Of a stretch of DNA of 55,852 nucleotides, positions 41,999 through 51,092 are shown piece by piece. The DNA comes from CBDUQP01 sp965369385 (lineage in GTDB: Bacteria > Planctomycetota > Phycisphaerae > SM23-33). Both the position numbers and the translations under genes were made by a program. The stretch covers positions 1-55,852 of the forward strand of contig CBDUQP010000005.1 in NCBI GenBank assembly GCA_965369385.1, given 5' to 3'. Positions within the stretch are counted from its first letter, which is position 1. Each line of letters starts with the position of its first letter. The notes beneath the pieces were generated by a model. The model did no database searches. It had not been told where the DNA came from and saw only the letters and a list, made by a program, of their open reading frames with translations.

Positions 41999-43056
41999 CG
42001 GAATCAACAACAAATCCTGCAAGCGATATGCTGGCTCAACTCGTCAAAGCCGGACAGCACACGGGTGAAGTGTATTCCGGTTTGAATGCTGACGACCCAC
42101 CGCCCGTTGACTATGACTGGAAGTCGCCAAGCCTGTTCATGCCAGCCCAGCAGAGGCAGATGGTTGATGTGTTGGCACGCGCTGCGGGAGAGATGTCCTC
42201 TTCGCTGACCAACCTGTTCCAGTCACCCGCACGCATGACGGTTACAGGATGGTCGCAGCATTTTATGGGCAAGATCGAAATGGCCTCCAAGGGGTGGAAA
42301 GCATATTGTACTCCGCTACTTGACGGCGAAGACAATCGCATTGGGTTCGTAATGCTCCAGCCGGAACTGGCTTACAATTGGGTCGGAAAACTCCTGGGCG
42401 GCATGAGCATCAGCCGCGATGATCGGGATTTGTCCGATCTGGAAGCCACCCTCGTTCAGGATGCTGTAGGGGAAGTAGTTAAATCATTCTCCAGGAGCCT
42501 TGAGCACTTCGAAGCAAACCCGATAACCTTTTCCGGCGATTCGGTGGTGCTTAACGATTATCGATTACCCGGCGAACGCATAGACGAATTTATCAGGGTG
42601 GATTTCCGCTTTCGTCTTCCCAAGGTACTTGAGGATGAAGAAGGCAACGCCGTAGAGGTTGTGGCAGATGAGGACGAAGAGGGGGCTTTGGAACCCGAAG
42701 GTGAGAATATCAGCGGGCAGACCGTATCGCTCACGATGAAAGTAGATGTTCTAGCCCCAACAGTGGGCCTGAGCCTTGCGAAGGATCACGTTCAACCGTC
42801 CGAGAAACAGCAATCGCATGTCCAGAGACTTCTTATGGATGTGCCGATAAGGGTCCAAGCCGTGCTTGGGGAGGCGCAACTGCCGCTTAGGAAAATACTT
42901 GCTGTTGAAGTTGGCGACGTTCTCGTTATAGATCAAAAAGCCGCTCTTCCCATCAATGCCAGGGTTAGCGATACTAATGTACTTATGGGCTACCCGGTTA
43001 CCTCGGGTGGGCGATATGCCTTGCAGACTGTTACGGTTGCTGGCGATATCGGGTAA
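41995..43056 (+). CDS. fliM: Flagellar motor switch protein FliM
   Basis: FliM is the C-ring switch protein that receives the CheY signal. The 353-residue protein has an N-terminal segment (DMLAQLVKAG) in the place of the CheY-binding helix. The CheC-like middle domain (LGGMSISRDDRDLSDLEATLVQDAVGEVV) and a C-terminal FliN-like SPOA domain (LLMDVPIRVQAVLGEAQLPLRKILAVEVGDVL) follow. The start is a TTG at 41995 with GAGGAG upstream and a four-base overlap with fliL; ATG at 42028 lacks a ribosome-binding site. Confidence 0.92.
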   Translation: MTESTTNPASDMLAQLVKAGQHTGEVYSGLNADDPPPVDYDWKSPSLFMPAQQRQMVDVLARAAGEMSSSLTNLFQSPARMTVTGWSQHFMGKIEMASKGWKAYCTPLLDGEDNRIGFVMLQPELAYNWVGKLLGGMSISRDDRDLSDLEATLVQDAVGEVVKSFSRSLEHFEANPITFSGDSVVLNDYRLPGERIDEFIRVDFRFRLPKVLEDEEGNAVEVVADEDEEGALEPEGENISGQTVSLTMKVDVLAPTVGLSLAKDHVQPSEKQQSHVQRLLMDVPIRVQAVLGEAQLPLRKILAVEVGDVLVIDQKAALPINARVSDTNVLMGYPVTSGGRYALQTVTVAGDIG

Positions 43057-43105
43057 CCCCGGCACCCGAATCCTGTAACCCACAATCGAAAAAAGGACCA
43101 TTGCG

Positions 43106-43501
43106 ATGGCAGAAGATACCGAAGCGACAGACCCCCAAGCCAATTCCGCCGCAGAAGGTGCTGACAAGGACGAAGTTATTGATACTGTAGAGGTTAGTGA
43201 TGCTAAGCTATCCGAAGCCCCCGAGCAGGCCATAACCGGCGCGGGTGGGCAGATTGACGTCCTTCTCGATACCACAATGTCGGTTACCGTGTCTATGGGC
43301 GAAGTTCAGATGCGAGTGAAGGATCTTTTGCAGTTGGGGCCAGGGTCAGTACTTAAGCTGAGTAAACAGGTTGGCGAACCGGTGGACCTTCTGCTTCGCG
43401 GGATACCGTTTGCCAATGGTACGATTGTTGTTGTCGGCGAGCAGTTGGGCGTGCGGATCAAGGAGATCCTTTCGCCGGCTGAGAAGATTGCCGCAGAGTA
43501 A
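43106..43501 (+). CDS. fliN: Flagellar motor switch protein FliN
   Basis: FliN completes the C ring. The 131-residue protein has an acidic N-terminal tail and the SPOA domain (LLDTTMSVTVSMGEVQMRVKDLLQLGPGSVLKLSKQVGEPVDLLLRGIPFANGTIVVVGEQLGVRIKEIL), an excellent family match. It follows fliM by about 50 bases. A 215-base gap leads to fliO. Confidence 0.96.
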   Translation: MAEDTEATDPQANSAAEGADKDEVIDTVEVSDAKLSEAPEQAITGAGGQIDVLLDTTMSVTVSMGEVQMRVKDLLQLGPGSVLKLSKQVGEPVDLLLRGIPFANGTIVVVGEQLGVRIKEILSPAEKIAAE

Positions 43502-43716
43502 AGCTTCGGGCAGCAATTTGCGGCTGGCGAGCAGTCAGGCATGGGCTGAAGGGAACCTGCGAATGTGGAATTGTGCAGGTTTTGTCCGGTGAAAGTGCTG
43601 GGGGCGCCCACTTTTTTAGCATTGCGCGTCCGTTTTTTGCGGCGGTGGGAGACACAATTCTCGTATGCCCTTCTCTTTTGGGAAGTTCTCTGTTTGGCAC
43701 GCCTTGTGCACACAAT

Positions 43717-44307
43717 ATGGGCATGAGGTTCCAGTGCGCAAAACATGACAAGTGTTCAATATGCCTGATTGCGAGTCTTCTGTCCCTGCTGGCAGTGACG
43801 GCCGGCGGAGCCAGTGTCGCCATGGGTGCAGACCAATCTGTCCCCACAACTCAGCCGGCAGAACTCAAATCTACCACTCAGCCGACTACCATGGCCAGTA
43901 CTCAACCTACCACCAATAAAGCTGATACGGATGGTGGAGGTGCAAGATTAGCGGGTGGAGGGCACGAACGCACAGACTTGTTGTGGCCTGACAAGGACAC
44001 CGATGATGACGATAACCTTCTGTCGAAGCTGCTCGCGAGCATCGTGGTTATTCTCCTGCTGGGTGGGATTGGGTTTGTTGTTGTACGTAAAGTTTTGCCC
44101 GTCATGAAAATACGCACTGGGGGCCGCATAACGGTAGTTGAAACGGCATATCTGACGTCCAGAAAGGTTCTGCACCTGGTTTCAGTCGGTTCGCAGACTT
44201 TTCTTGTCGGTGGAAACAGGGACGGCGTAACGGTTATCACCGAAGTTCAGGGCGGTAGCGATCAAGCCGAAAGCTCCCTTTCGGATCCAGTGGAGGTCAC
44301 CTCGTGA
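43717..44307 (+). CDS. fliO: Flagellar export protein FliO-like
   Basis: FliO helps assemble the FliP-FliQ-FliR export gate. From the ATG at 43717 the 196-residue protein has a hydrophobic signal-like segment (ICLIASLLSLLAVTAGGASVAMGA). A TTQP/Thr-rich linker with several Thr-Thr-Gln-Pro units follows, then a second membrane helix (LLASIVVILLLGGIGFVVV) and a cytoplasmic FliO domain (GGRITVVETAYLTSRKVLHLVSVGSQTFLVGG). The start is not certain, because the frame stays open upstream to 43573 and no good ribosome-binding site is seen. Its stop overlaps the fliP GTG by four bases. Confidence 0.85.
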   Translation: MGMRFQCAKHDKCSICLIASLLSLLAVTAGGASVAMGADQSVPTTQPAELKSTTQPTTMASTQPTTNKADTDGGGARLAGGGHERTDLLWPDKDTDDDDNLLSKLLASIVVILLLGGIGFVVVRKVLPVMKIRTGGRITVVETAYLTSRKVLHLVSVGSQTFLVGGNRDGVTVITEVQGGSDQAESSLSDPVEVTS

Positions 44308-45104
44308 CATTCATTCGCAGTGCAATAGTGGTGTTGGTTGTGTTGTCCGTAGCCGGCGTGTGCCATGGGCAGGTGGACGCTGCGAATGTCTCTCCGGTTC
44401 CGGGCGAAGACATGCCTTCACTGGGCAAAATCGCAGACGTTGTGGAGAAGGCGACCAAGGGCGACGATGGGCGCGACTGGTCGGCTCCGGTGAAGTTGGC
44501 GGTGGTGTTCGCAGGCCTGGCGGCGCTGCCGAGCGTGTTGGTGATGATGACATCGTTTACGCGAATTGTCATTGTCTTGTCATTCGTGAGAAAGGCGATG
44601 ACGACGCAGGCTATTCCGCCGAACATGGCTATCATCGGTTTGGCGCTCTTTCTTACCTTGTTCACGATGGCGCCCACGATGACTCGCATTAACGTCAAGG
44701 CGCTTACACCGTATACGGAAGAGAAGATTGATTTTCGTACTGCCTGTACCGAAGCAAGTACCGTGATGAAGGAGTTCATGATCGGCCAGGCCAGGCAGGA
44801 AGATTTGGGGTTGTTCCTGAAGACCGCCAATCTGAATCCGGAATCGGTTCAGGATATACCGCTGCACGTTGTGATACCTGCATTTGCGATCAGTGAATTC
44901 AGGAGAGCATTCGAGATGGGATGCCTTCTGTTCATACCATTCCTGTTGATCGATATGGTTGTAGCTGGAATTCTGCTGAGCGCGGGCATGATGATGTTGC
45001 CGCCTACGATCATATCCATGCCATTCAAGATAATCCTGTTCGTGCTTGTAGACGGTTGGAGTTTGCTTACGCAGACGCTTCTAAACAGTTTCGTTGTAAC
45101 GTGA
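44304..45104 (+). CDS. fliP: Flagellar export gate protein FliP
   Basis: FliP is a core export-gate membrane protein. The 266-residue protein has a cleavable signal (AIVVLVVLSVAGVCHG), then the family motifs LPSVLVMMTSFTRIVIVLSFVR, PPNMAIIGLALFLTLFTMAP, PLHVVIPAFAISEFRRAFEMGCLLFIPFLLIDMVVA and MMLPPTIISMPFKIILFVLVDGWSLL. It starts at GTG and is followed by fliQ. Confidence 0.97.
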   Translation: MTFIRSAIVVLVVLSVAGVCHGQVDAANVSPVPGEDMPSLGKIADVVEKATKGDDGRDWSAPVKLAVVFAGLAALPSVLVMMTSFTRIVIVLSFVRKAMTTQAIPPNMAIIGLALFLTLFTMAPTMTRINVKALTPYTEEKIDFRTACTEASTVMKEFMIGQARQEDLGLFLKTANLNPESVQDIPLHVVIPAFAISEFRRAFEMGCLLFIPFLLIDMVVAGILLSAGMMMLPPTIISMPFKIILFVLVDGWSLLTQTLLNSFVVT

Positions 45105-45111
45105 GGTTTTG

Positions 45112-45381
45112 ATGGACGAGAGACTCATTCTTCATCTTGGAAGACGTGCGTTGGAGATAGCTCTGCTGCTGAGTGCGCCTGCGATGATAGCTGCAATCAC
45201 GGTCGGAATGGCTACCGCCATGCTGCAGGCGATTACGTCCATAAGAGATATGACACTTGGTATGGTCCTGAAGATAGCCGCTGTTGGCGTGACGTTGCTG
45301 ATCTTTGGCGGCTGGATGCTGACTATGGCAACGAAATTCACACGAGAGATATTTGAGCACATCGATGCTCTGAGTCATTGA
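45112..45381 (+). CDS. fliQ: Flagellar export gate protein FliQ
   Basis: FliQ is a two-helix export-gate subunit. The 89-residue protein has two membrane helices (ALEIALLLSAPAMIAAITVGMATAML and MVLKIAAVGVTLLIFGGWML) with the family QAITSIRDMTLGMVLKI between them. The ATG at 45112 has GAGG five bases upstream; a TTG immediately before is ignored. It is followed by fliR after two bases. Confidence 0.95.
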   Translation: MDERLILHLGRRALEIALLLSAPAMIAAITVGMATAMLQAITSIRDMTLGMVLKIAAVGVTLLIFGGWMLTMATKFTREIFEHIDALSH

Positions 45382-45383
45382 AG

Positions 45384-46133
45384 ATGGAATGGACACCGAT
45401 ATTCCTGCCTTTTGCACTTCTTTTGACGCGGGTTGCCGCGTTCATCTCGGCTGCGCCTATTGTTGGTGGCAAATCCACGCCGAACGTGTTCAAGGTGGGT
45501 TTTTCGTTGATCTTGACGATATTCCTAGGTTCTTACGTGGTTTTTCCGCCCTATCTAGGCGAGGTGCATTGGGCCAGGGCTATTGTGATGCTCATGCATG
45601 AACTCCTCTGCGGTTTGGCTTTCGGGTTAGCGGCAAGTTTGGTATTCGCAGCCGTTGAGCAGGGTGGGCGAATGATGGGCCGGTCAATGGGTATGGCAAT
45701 GGCTCAGATAATGAACCCAGCTTCAGGCGAGAGCAGTCAGCCGGTTGCGTTGATATTCTCTATGTGCTTCATCCTGCTGTTTCTTGGTGCTGGCGGGCAT
45801 CACGTTCTGATTACCGTGATTGTGCGAAGCTACGAGGCTTTCCCGGTCGGTAGTCCTCCAAACATCGCAGCCATGGCGGATTTGGTGGTCGAGGCGGGAA
45901 GTACGATGTTGTTGTTCGCGTTGCGTCTGGCATCTCCCATATTGGCGGCGACTTTGCTTCTGTCTGTAGTGTTGGGCATTGTTGCAAGGTTGGTTCCGGA
46001 GATGAACATACTGATGTTGTCGATGCCTATGCGTTTGGGGATGGGACTGATTGTTGCGGCCGCATTGTTTCCCTCGCTCACCGGATTTACTGAGGACATA
46101 GCGTCTTGGATGGCAAGGCATCTCATTGCTTGA
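45384..46133 (+). CDS. fliR: Flagellar export gate protein FliR
   Basis: FliR completes the export gate with FliP and FliQ. The 249-residue protein has about six hydrophobic segments and the family features RVAAFISAAPIVGGKSTPNVFKVGFSLILT, ELLCGLAFGLAASLVFAAVEQGGRMMGRSMGMAMAQIMNP and LLLSVVLGIVARLVPEMNILMLSMPMRLG. The ATG at 45384 is used, while TTG at 45378 would overlap fliQ by four bases. FlhB follows. Confidence 0.95.
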   Translation: MEWTPIFLPFALLLTRVAAFISAAPIVGGKSTPNVFKVGFSLILTIFLGSYVVFPPYLGEVHWARAIVMLMHELLCGLAFGLAASLVFAAVEQGGRMMGRSMGMAMAQIMNPASGESSQPVALIFSMCFILLFLGAGGHHVLITVIVRSYEAFPVGSPPNIAAMADLVVEAGSTMLLFALRLASPILAATLLLSVVLGIVARLVPEMNILMLSMPMRLGMGLIVAAALFPSLTGFTEDIASWMARHLIA

Positions 46134-46150
46134 GCCAATGGTACTAAACG

Positions 46151-47239
46151 ATGGCAGATAAGCCGGCAGGCGATCCAACTGAAGAAGCCACTGATGAGCA
46201 GATTCGCAGCTCGCGCGAGGAAGGCAAGATCCCCCAGAGCAAGGAAGTTCCTTCCGCGTTTATGGTCGCCATGCTCTTGGTGTTGTTGTGTATCCTGGCC
46301 GAGCCGTTGCTTGATTGGTTCACCATGCAGGCACGCCGAGGTGTACAGTTTGAATACCCCGGCACAATGAATCATGAAGCGTTCAGAGATTGCATACTAT
46401 TCAATGCCAAGGAGGCACTCGTTGCCATTATTCCGTTTCTGATTGCCGGCGTGCTGGTGTCCCTGTCCGCAAGCCTGATTGTGGGTGGATGGGCATTCAG
46501 CCCCAAAGCCGCCCAGGTGAAGATGGAGAGGATTAGCCCCGTCAAGGGCCTCAAGAATCTGTTGTCGTCTCGCAGTCTGGTGAACCTGCTTACGTCCATT
46601 TTGAAGATGGTCGTGATCGGGTGGATTGTGTGGATGTTTGTTCGCGACAAGATGCCCGGCTTGCTTGCGTTGCGATGGACCACGCCAGAGGGCATGGTGG
46701 CTATGACGGCTGAGTTGGTCTACGGAGTTGTGCTGCGGATAACGCTGGCTCTGGTGGTTATCGCTGGTGCTGACCTGATGTGGCAGAAATGGAAATACAA
46801 GCGTGAACTGCGAATGACTCGCCAGCAGGTGAAGGAAGAACGTAAGCGATTTGAAGCTTCGCCTGAACTCAAAGGGCGTATACGAACTGTACAGATGGAG
46901 ATGGCCCGCAAGCGGATGATGGGTGACGTTGCGGGCGCGGATGTTGTGGTCACCAACCCCACTCATGTTGCGGTCGCATTGGTCTATGATGCTGACACCA
47001 TGGGCGCTCCAGAAGTTGTAGCCAAGGGGCCGGACGTTTTGGCCCAGAAGATCAAGACGATAGCACGGGAAAATGACGTACCGATTATCCACCGGCCTGA
47101 AGTGGCACGTGCGTTGTATGCATCAACAGAGCCCGGACAGCCGGTTCCCGAAGAGATGTTCGTTGCTGTAGCTGAGATACTGGCGATGGTCTACAGGATG
47201 GAGAATCGTACGCAGAGGAGGCAGTCGCAGACAGTATGA
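46151..47239 (+). CDS. flhB: Flagellar export specificity switch FlhB
   Basis: FlhB sets the substrate specificity of export and self-cleaves at NPTH to allow filament export. The 362-residue protein has the N-terminal EEATDEQIRSSREEGKIPQSKEV, four membrane helices, a linker (WKYKRELRMTRQQVKEERKRFE) and a cytoplasmic domain with the autocleavage site NPTH at residues 269-272. The stop overlaps the flhA start by four bases. FliK, encoded in the opposite run, is the expected partner of this switch. Confidence 0.96.
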   Translation: MADKPAGDPTEEATDEQIRSSREEGKIPQSKEVPSAFMVAMLLVLLCILAEPLLDWFTMQARRGVQFEYPGTMNHEAFRDCILFNAKEALVAIIPFLIAGVLVSLSASLIVGGWAFSPKAAQVKMERISPVKGLKNLLSSRSLVNLLTSILKMVVIGWIVWMFVRDKMPGLLALRWTTPEGMVAMTAELVYGVVLRITLALVVIAGADLMWQKWKYKRELRMTRQQVKEERKRFEASPELKGRIRTVQMEMARKRMMGDVAGADVVVTNPTHVAVALVYDADTMGAPEVVAKGPDVLAQKIKTIARENDVPIIHRPEVARALYASTEPGQPVPEEMFVAVAEILAMVYRMENRTQRRQSQTV

Positions 47240-49368
47240 GTGACGATATTGAAAAAACCGGTGAATTGCCTGGTGCGCCCAAAGCGTCAGGGAACACGCT
47301 GACTAAGACTCTGGGGCAGCATGATGTAGTGTTCGCGTGTGTGTTGGGCGGGGTGCTGGCTACGCTGCTTATCCCGCTGCCGACTTTCGTTCTGGACATG
47401 TGCCTGTCGATCAGCATCGCGGTGGCCTTGGCGACTCTGGTGAACGTTTTGTCCACTCGTGACTCGACCGAGTTCTCGACATTCCCTTCACTGCTCTTGT
47501 TCATCACCTTGTTCCGTTTAAGCCTGAACGTTGCCTCAACGCGTCTGATATTGCTTCAGGGAGATGCCGGGCAGATCATCGAAACGTTCGGCCACTTCGT
47601 TGTGGGCGGAAACCTGATTGTGGGTCTGGTGGTCTTCCTCATTCTCGTGGTGATCCAGTTCGTGGTGATCACAAAGGGTTCCGAGCGTATCAGTGAAGTC
47701 GCTGCCAGGTTCAACCTCGACGCCATGCCAGGCAAGCAGATGGCAATTGACGCCGACTTGAACGCCGGCATTATCGGTGAAGAAGGTGCCAGGGTCCGTC
47801 GCGAGAAGATCGTGAAGGAAAGCGAGTTTTACGGGTCCATGGATGGTGCCAGCAAGTTCATTCGTGGTGACGCGATTGCCGGACTGGTAATTACCGGCGT
47901 GAACCTGTTGGGCGGCTTTCTTGTGGGTATGATGAAAGGAATGGATGCGTCGGAGTCCATGCAGACGTACGCGATTCTGGCGATCGGTGACGGCTTGGTT
48001 TCGCAGATACCGGCCCTGATCGTATCCATATCTTCAGGCTTCCTTGTTTCGAAGACATCCAGTGACAAGAACATGGGCGACGATCTGAGTTCGCAATTGT
48101 TCAGCAAGGCTCGCCCCATGGGCATCGCATCGTTCCTTCTGGCGATGATGATATTCGTCCCCGGATTCCCCAAGGCCCCGTTTGCTGTACTGGCACTCTG
48201 TTTCGGATTGCTGGCTCGCTATCTCACACGGAAGGAGTCGGCCATCACGCAGGCAACCGAAGCGGGCAAGCAGAAGCAGAAGACGCCCGAAGAACAGCCT
48301 GTTGAAGAATTGCTGGATGTAGACCGCGTTTGCATCCAGGTTGGTCCGAGGCTGATAAAGGTGGTTGATCCCAGACGCAAGAACAGTCTGTCGCATCGCA
48401 TTGGCCCGCTGCGTCGCAAGTTTGCGCAGCAGTACGGTGTTATCCTTCCGCTTGTACGCCTTCGCGACAATATCACCCTGGACGCCACGCTATACGAAAT
48501 TCGGATCAACAATCACGTAATCAGCAGTGGCGAACTTGAACCGGATATGCTGCTCGCGGTGGATCCCGGAACGGTGCAGAATCCGGTTGACGGGATCGCC
48601 ACGCAGGAGCCGGTATTCAGTATGCCTGCGTTGTGGATACGCGAGGACCAGAAGGAAGAGGCGGAGCTTCGCGGCTACACTGTTGTGGATCCTGAGTCTG
48701 TGCTTGTTACGCACCTTAGCGAGGTGCTCAGGCGTTATGCGTGGGAATTGCTCAGCCGCGACGATGTCAAAGCGCTGGTAGATCGTTTGCAGCAGAAGCA
48801 GCCGTCACTTGTGCAGAGTGTGATGTCTGATCCCAGCAGAATCGCCACGCTTCATCGGGTTATGCAGAACCTGCTCAAGGAAGGCATTCCGATCCGTGAT
48901 CTGCCGCAGATTCTGGAAGCCATTGGCGACAATATCGCAAGGACGGGCGACCCTGACCTGCTCAGTGAACTGTCCAGGAAGGCTCTTGTCAGACCCATAA
49001 CCGAGTTGCACGCTGACATGCAGGGACGGATACAAGCCATCACGCTCGAACCGTCTCTGGAATATGAACTGTGCAGCAGTGTGTCGGAATCCGACTCAAA
49101 CTCGATGGTCCTTGCTCCTGACCGGGCGATGGAAATGAGCCGGGAGATTGGCCTGTGCTGGCAGTCGGCGATGGATCAGGGATATGACAAAGTGGTGCTG
49201 TTGTGTGATTTCAGAATCAGATTGTCGCTGGGCACGATGCTCAGCAGGCAATTGCCTCAACTGCCAGTAGTTGCATACGATGAAATTTCCGCAGGCACGG
49301 AGATCGAAAATGTTTCATGTGTTGCCATAAGCCAGGCGGCCGGCAGGGATGTAGTGGCAGCAAGATGA
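47236..49368 (+). CDS. flhA: Flagellar export gate protein FlhA
   Basis: FlhA is the ring-forming export-gate protein that docks chaperone-substrate pairs. The 710-residue protein has about eight membrane helices in the first half. It carries the conserved FHIPEP-type segment (STFPSLLLFITLFRLSLNVASTRLILL and VVITKGSERISEVAARFNLDAMPGKQMAIDADLNAGII) and a four-subdomain cytoplasmic C-terminal half ending in VVAYDEISAGTEIENVSCVAIS. Its length is typical. It overlaps flhB by four bases. The usual flhF and flhG genes do not follow. Confidence 0.97.
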   Translation: MSDDIEKTGELPGAPKASGNTLTKTLGQHDVVFACVLGGVLATLLIPLPTFVLDMCLSISIAVALATLVNVLSTRDSTEFSTFPSLLLFITLFRLSLNVASTRLILLQGDAGQIIETFGHFVVGGNLIVGLVVFLILVVIQFVVITKGSERISEVAARFNLDAMPGKQMAIDADLNAGIIGEEGARVRREKIVKESEFYGSMDGASKFIRGDAIAGLVITGVNLLGGFLVGMMKGMDASESMQTYAILAIGDGLVSQIPALIVSISSGFLVSKTSSDKNMGDDLSSQLFSKARPMGIASFLLAMMIFVPGFPKAPFAVLALCFGLLARYLTRKESAITQATEAGKQKQKTPEEQPVEELLDVDRVCIQVGPRLIKVVDPRRKNSLSHRIGPLRRKFAQQYGVILPLVRLRDNITLDATLYEIRINNHVISSGELEPDMLLAVDPGTVQNPVDGIATQEPVFSMPALWIREDQKEEAELRGYTVVDPESVLVTHLSEVLRRYAWELLSRDDVKALVDRLQQKQPSLVQSVMSDPSRIATLHRVMQNLLKEGIPIRDLPQILEAIGDNIARTGDPDLLSELSRKALVRPITELHADMQGRIQAITLEPSLEYELCSSVSESDSNSMVLAPDRAMEMSREIGLCWQSAMDQGYDKVVLLCDFRIRLSLGTMLSRQLPQLPVVAYDEISAGTEIENVSCVAISQAAGRDVVAAR

Positions 49369-49441
49369 GTGTGCTAGTTGGCCGATAAGACAATGGGTGC
49401 GTCGCGAGGTAACGACGGCGCGAGCCAAGACTGGAGACAGA

Positions 49442-49681
49442 GTGAGACCGTTGGCTGTTAGAGTTGCTGTAATGGCCTTTTTCGTTATGGCTGCACTGGG
49501 ATTCCTTCGTGGAGTTCCGACGGAAACCTGTGCATACAGGGCGATCGTTGGTGCGGTTGCCTTCTATGTGATGACACTGGTCGTTGGACATATCGTGGTC
49601 GGTGCGGTCACTGGTGCTGTGGCGAGTACTCAAATCCTGCCTGACGAGGCTGAGGAAAGTGCAATTGGAAACCGGAAGTAG
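49442..49681 (+). CDS. Small two-helix membrane protein between flhA and fliA
   Basis: I do not recognise this 79-residue protein. It has two predicted membrane helices (VAVMAFFVMAALGFL and AIVGAVAFYVMTLVVGHIVVGAVTGAVA) and an acidic C-terminal tail (LPDEAEESAIG). A GTG start at 49442 is preferred because GGAGA lies six bases upstream; a longer frame from 49397 is the alternative. It sits where flhF/flhG are found in many species. Its end is close to, but does not overlap, the favoured fliA start. A flagellar role is inferred only from position. Confidence 0.7.
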   Translation: MRPLAVRVAVMAFFVMAALGFLRGVPTETCAYRAIVGAVAFYVMTLVVGHIVVGAVTGAVASTQILPDEAEESAIGNRK

Positions 49682-49718
49682 TCAGACAATCTTAAATAGC
49701 GACGCGACAGGCAAGCAC

Positions 49719-50450
49719 ATGCGTGCACGTGCCAGTAAGATCTATGCCCATGAATCCCGTCAGGTGATGGAAGAGCGGTTGATAGTCAACTACCTTCCGT
49801 TGGTCAGGCATGTTGTACGCAAAGTGGCTGGCACATCCATGATAGACGCCGACCTGGAAGACCTGATATCGGCTGGCACTGTCGGCCTGGTCAAAGCCGC
49901 ACGGAAGTTTGATCAATCCAAAGAGGTGGATTTCAAGACTTATGCATATATACGCATTCGCGGGGCGGTAATTGATGAACTCCGAACCTCCTCTCACGTT
50001 CCGGTGGCCGTCCATAAACAGATCAAGAGTGTCAAAGAAGCGTACAACATATTCGTCGCGGCCACGGGCCGTCCGCCGAGCGATGAGGAACTCGCCCAGA
50101 AATGTGATTTGAGCGTTGAGCAGTTGTACAAGATTCTCCAGGAAGACCGGCGAAAGAGTCTTCTCTCGATTCATGGAATTAGAGAGGACTCGGCAGATGC
50201 CTCTGCATTTGCTCCCGTCGATCAAGGGCCTTCTCCCGATGCCGTTGCCGAGAAGAAAGATACGCTCGCTAATCTGGCGGCCGCCATAGCCGAACTTCCC
50301 GAGCGGGACCGGATAGTGATTCTGCTTTACTACGAACGCGACCTGACGATGAAAGAGGCTGCGAAGGTTCTGGAAGTCACCGAGTCGCGAGTGAGTCAAA
50401 TACATGCAAGTGCAGTATTTAAGCTATCAATGAAGATGGAGCGTGCATGA
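49719..50450 (+). CDS. fliA: Flagellar sigma factor FliA (sigma-28)
   Basis: FliA directs RNA polymerase to late flagellar genes such as flagellin. The 243-residue protein has region 2 (YLPLVRHVVRKVAG, DLISAGTVGLVKAARKFDQ, FKTYAYIRIRGAVIDELR), region 3 and region 4 with the typical LPERDRIVILLYYERDLTMKEAAKVLEVTESRVSQIHASAVFKL. The ATG at 49719 places the first conserved block at the same distance as in E. coli FliA; a GTG at 49659 would add 20 residues. FlgM, its inhibitor, is encoded four genes downstream. The stop overlaps the next gene by four bases. Confidence 0.95.
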   Translation: MRARASKIYAHESRQVMEERLIVNYLPLVRHVVRKVAGTSMIDADLEDLISAGTVGLVKAARKFDQSKEVDFKTYAYIRIRGAVIDELRTSSHVPVAVHKQIKSVKEAYNIFVAATGRPPSDEELAQKCDLSVEQLYKILQEDRRKSLLSIHGIREDSADASAFAPVDQGPSPDAVAEKKDTLANLAAAIAELPERDRIVILLYYERDLTMKEAAKVLEVTESRVSQIHASAVFKLSMKMERA

Positions 50451-50713
50451 TGACACCAGGTCTGGATGGCGGAGTGGGGAGGATTAACTCGAATGATCTT
50501 CCGATTCTTCCGCGGGTTGCGCCAGACCGCGACGGGCTGAAGAACAGCGTGCATGATCGCAACACCGGCCGGGATCGGCAAGAAGAGTCCGGCGGTGAAG
50601 AGTCGTCCGAAGAAGAATCCTCAGATGCTCAAGAGCAACCGTTTGAGGATGGGATTCAGGAATTGACAAATACTTCAGGCGAAGATGACCACGAGATAGA
50701 TTGTTTGGCCTGA
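50447..50713 (+). CDS. Small acidic protein of unknown function
   Basis: This 88-residue protein has no recognised domain. Its middle (about residues 45-70) is very rich in Glu and Ser (EESGGEESSEEESSD), followed by a Gln/Pro-rich and acidic tail ending in CLA, so it is probably disordered. Support for a real gene is its four-base ATGA overlap with fliA and GGAG at five bases before the start. Linkage to fliA suggests a late flagellar role, but nothing in the sequence names one. Confidence 0.6.
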   Translation: MMTPGLDGGVGRINSNDLPILPRVAPDRDGLKNSVHDRNTGRDRQEESGGEESSEEESSDAQEQPFEDGIQELTNTSGEDDHEIDCLA

Positions 50714-50765
50714 GATTTGCAACTAGTCATGAGGCGGAGTCGGTCCGTCAGGACAGGTTTTATCT

Positions 50766-51041
50766 ATGGGAAGATTCAACGTACCAACTGGAATTGTGAA
50801 GAAGGACAAGATCCGCAAGGGGCAATCCGTCCCTATCGGTCCTGGCGGCGGTTCCGCATCGGCTGGTCGCCATGTGTCGCATGGAGGCGGAAACGCTCGG
50901 ATAGTCGGCCAGAACGAGAATGGCGCAATCATTGAAGTCGTTTGTGGATGCGGAAACACGATGCAGGTCGTCTGCGAGTTTCCTGTAGAGGCAGGCGCCC
51001 CACCAATCGAAGCGGAAGTGCAGCAAGCGGTATCCGTATAG
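50766..51041 (+). CDS. Small protein with CGC-N-C cysteine motif
   Basis: This 91-residue protein is not one I can name. A basic, Gly-rich N-terminal half (GPGGGSASAGRHVSHGGG) is followed by a compact C-terminal segment, ARIVGQNENGAIIEVVCGCGNTMQVVCEFP. The three Cys there (CGC and a later C) could hold a metal or make a small beta fold resembling a zinc-ribbon fragment. It lies between the acidic protein and two lipoproteins in the fliA-flgM stretch. The regular spacing and orientation suggest a real gene. The function is unknown. Confidence 0.65.
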   Translation: MGRFNVPTGIVKKDKIRKGQSVPIGPGGGSASAGRHVSHGGGNARIVGQNENGAIIEVVCGCGNTMQVVCEFPVEAGAPPIEAEVQQAVSV

Positions 51042-51092
51042 TTGACCGTATAGTTGACCGGACGAAATTCGGAAGAAGGCAGGAGTAAGACA

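Noticed and set aside
43695..43710. Possible sigma-54 promoter ahead of fliO (TGGCACG-CCTT-GTGCA)
   Set aside because: It departs from TTGCA at the -12 element, and the start it implies would fall inside the predicted fliO start region; kept only as a note.
50717..50935. 72-residue frame overlapping the CGC-motif protein
   Set aside because: The other frame (50766-51041) has the better composition and the cysteine motif; this one is Arg/Trp-rich and looks like a shadow.
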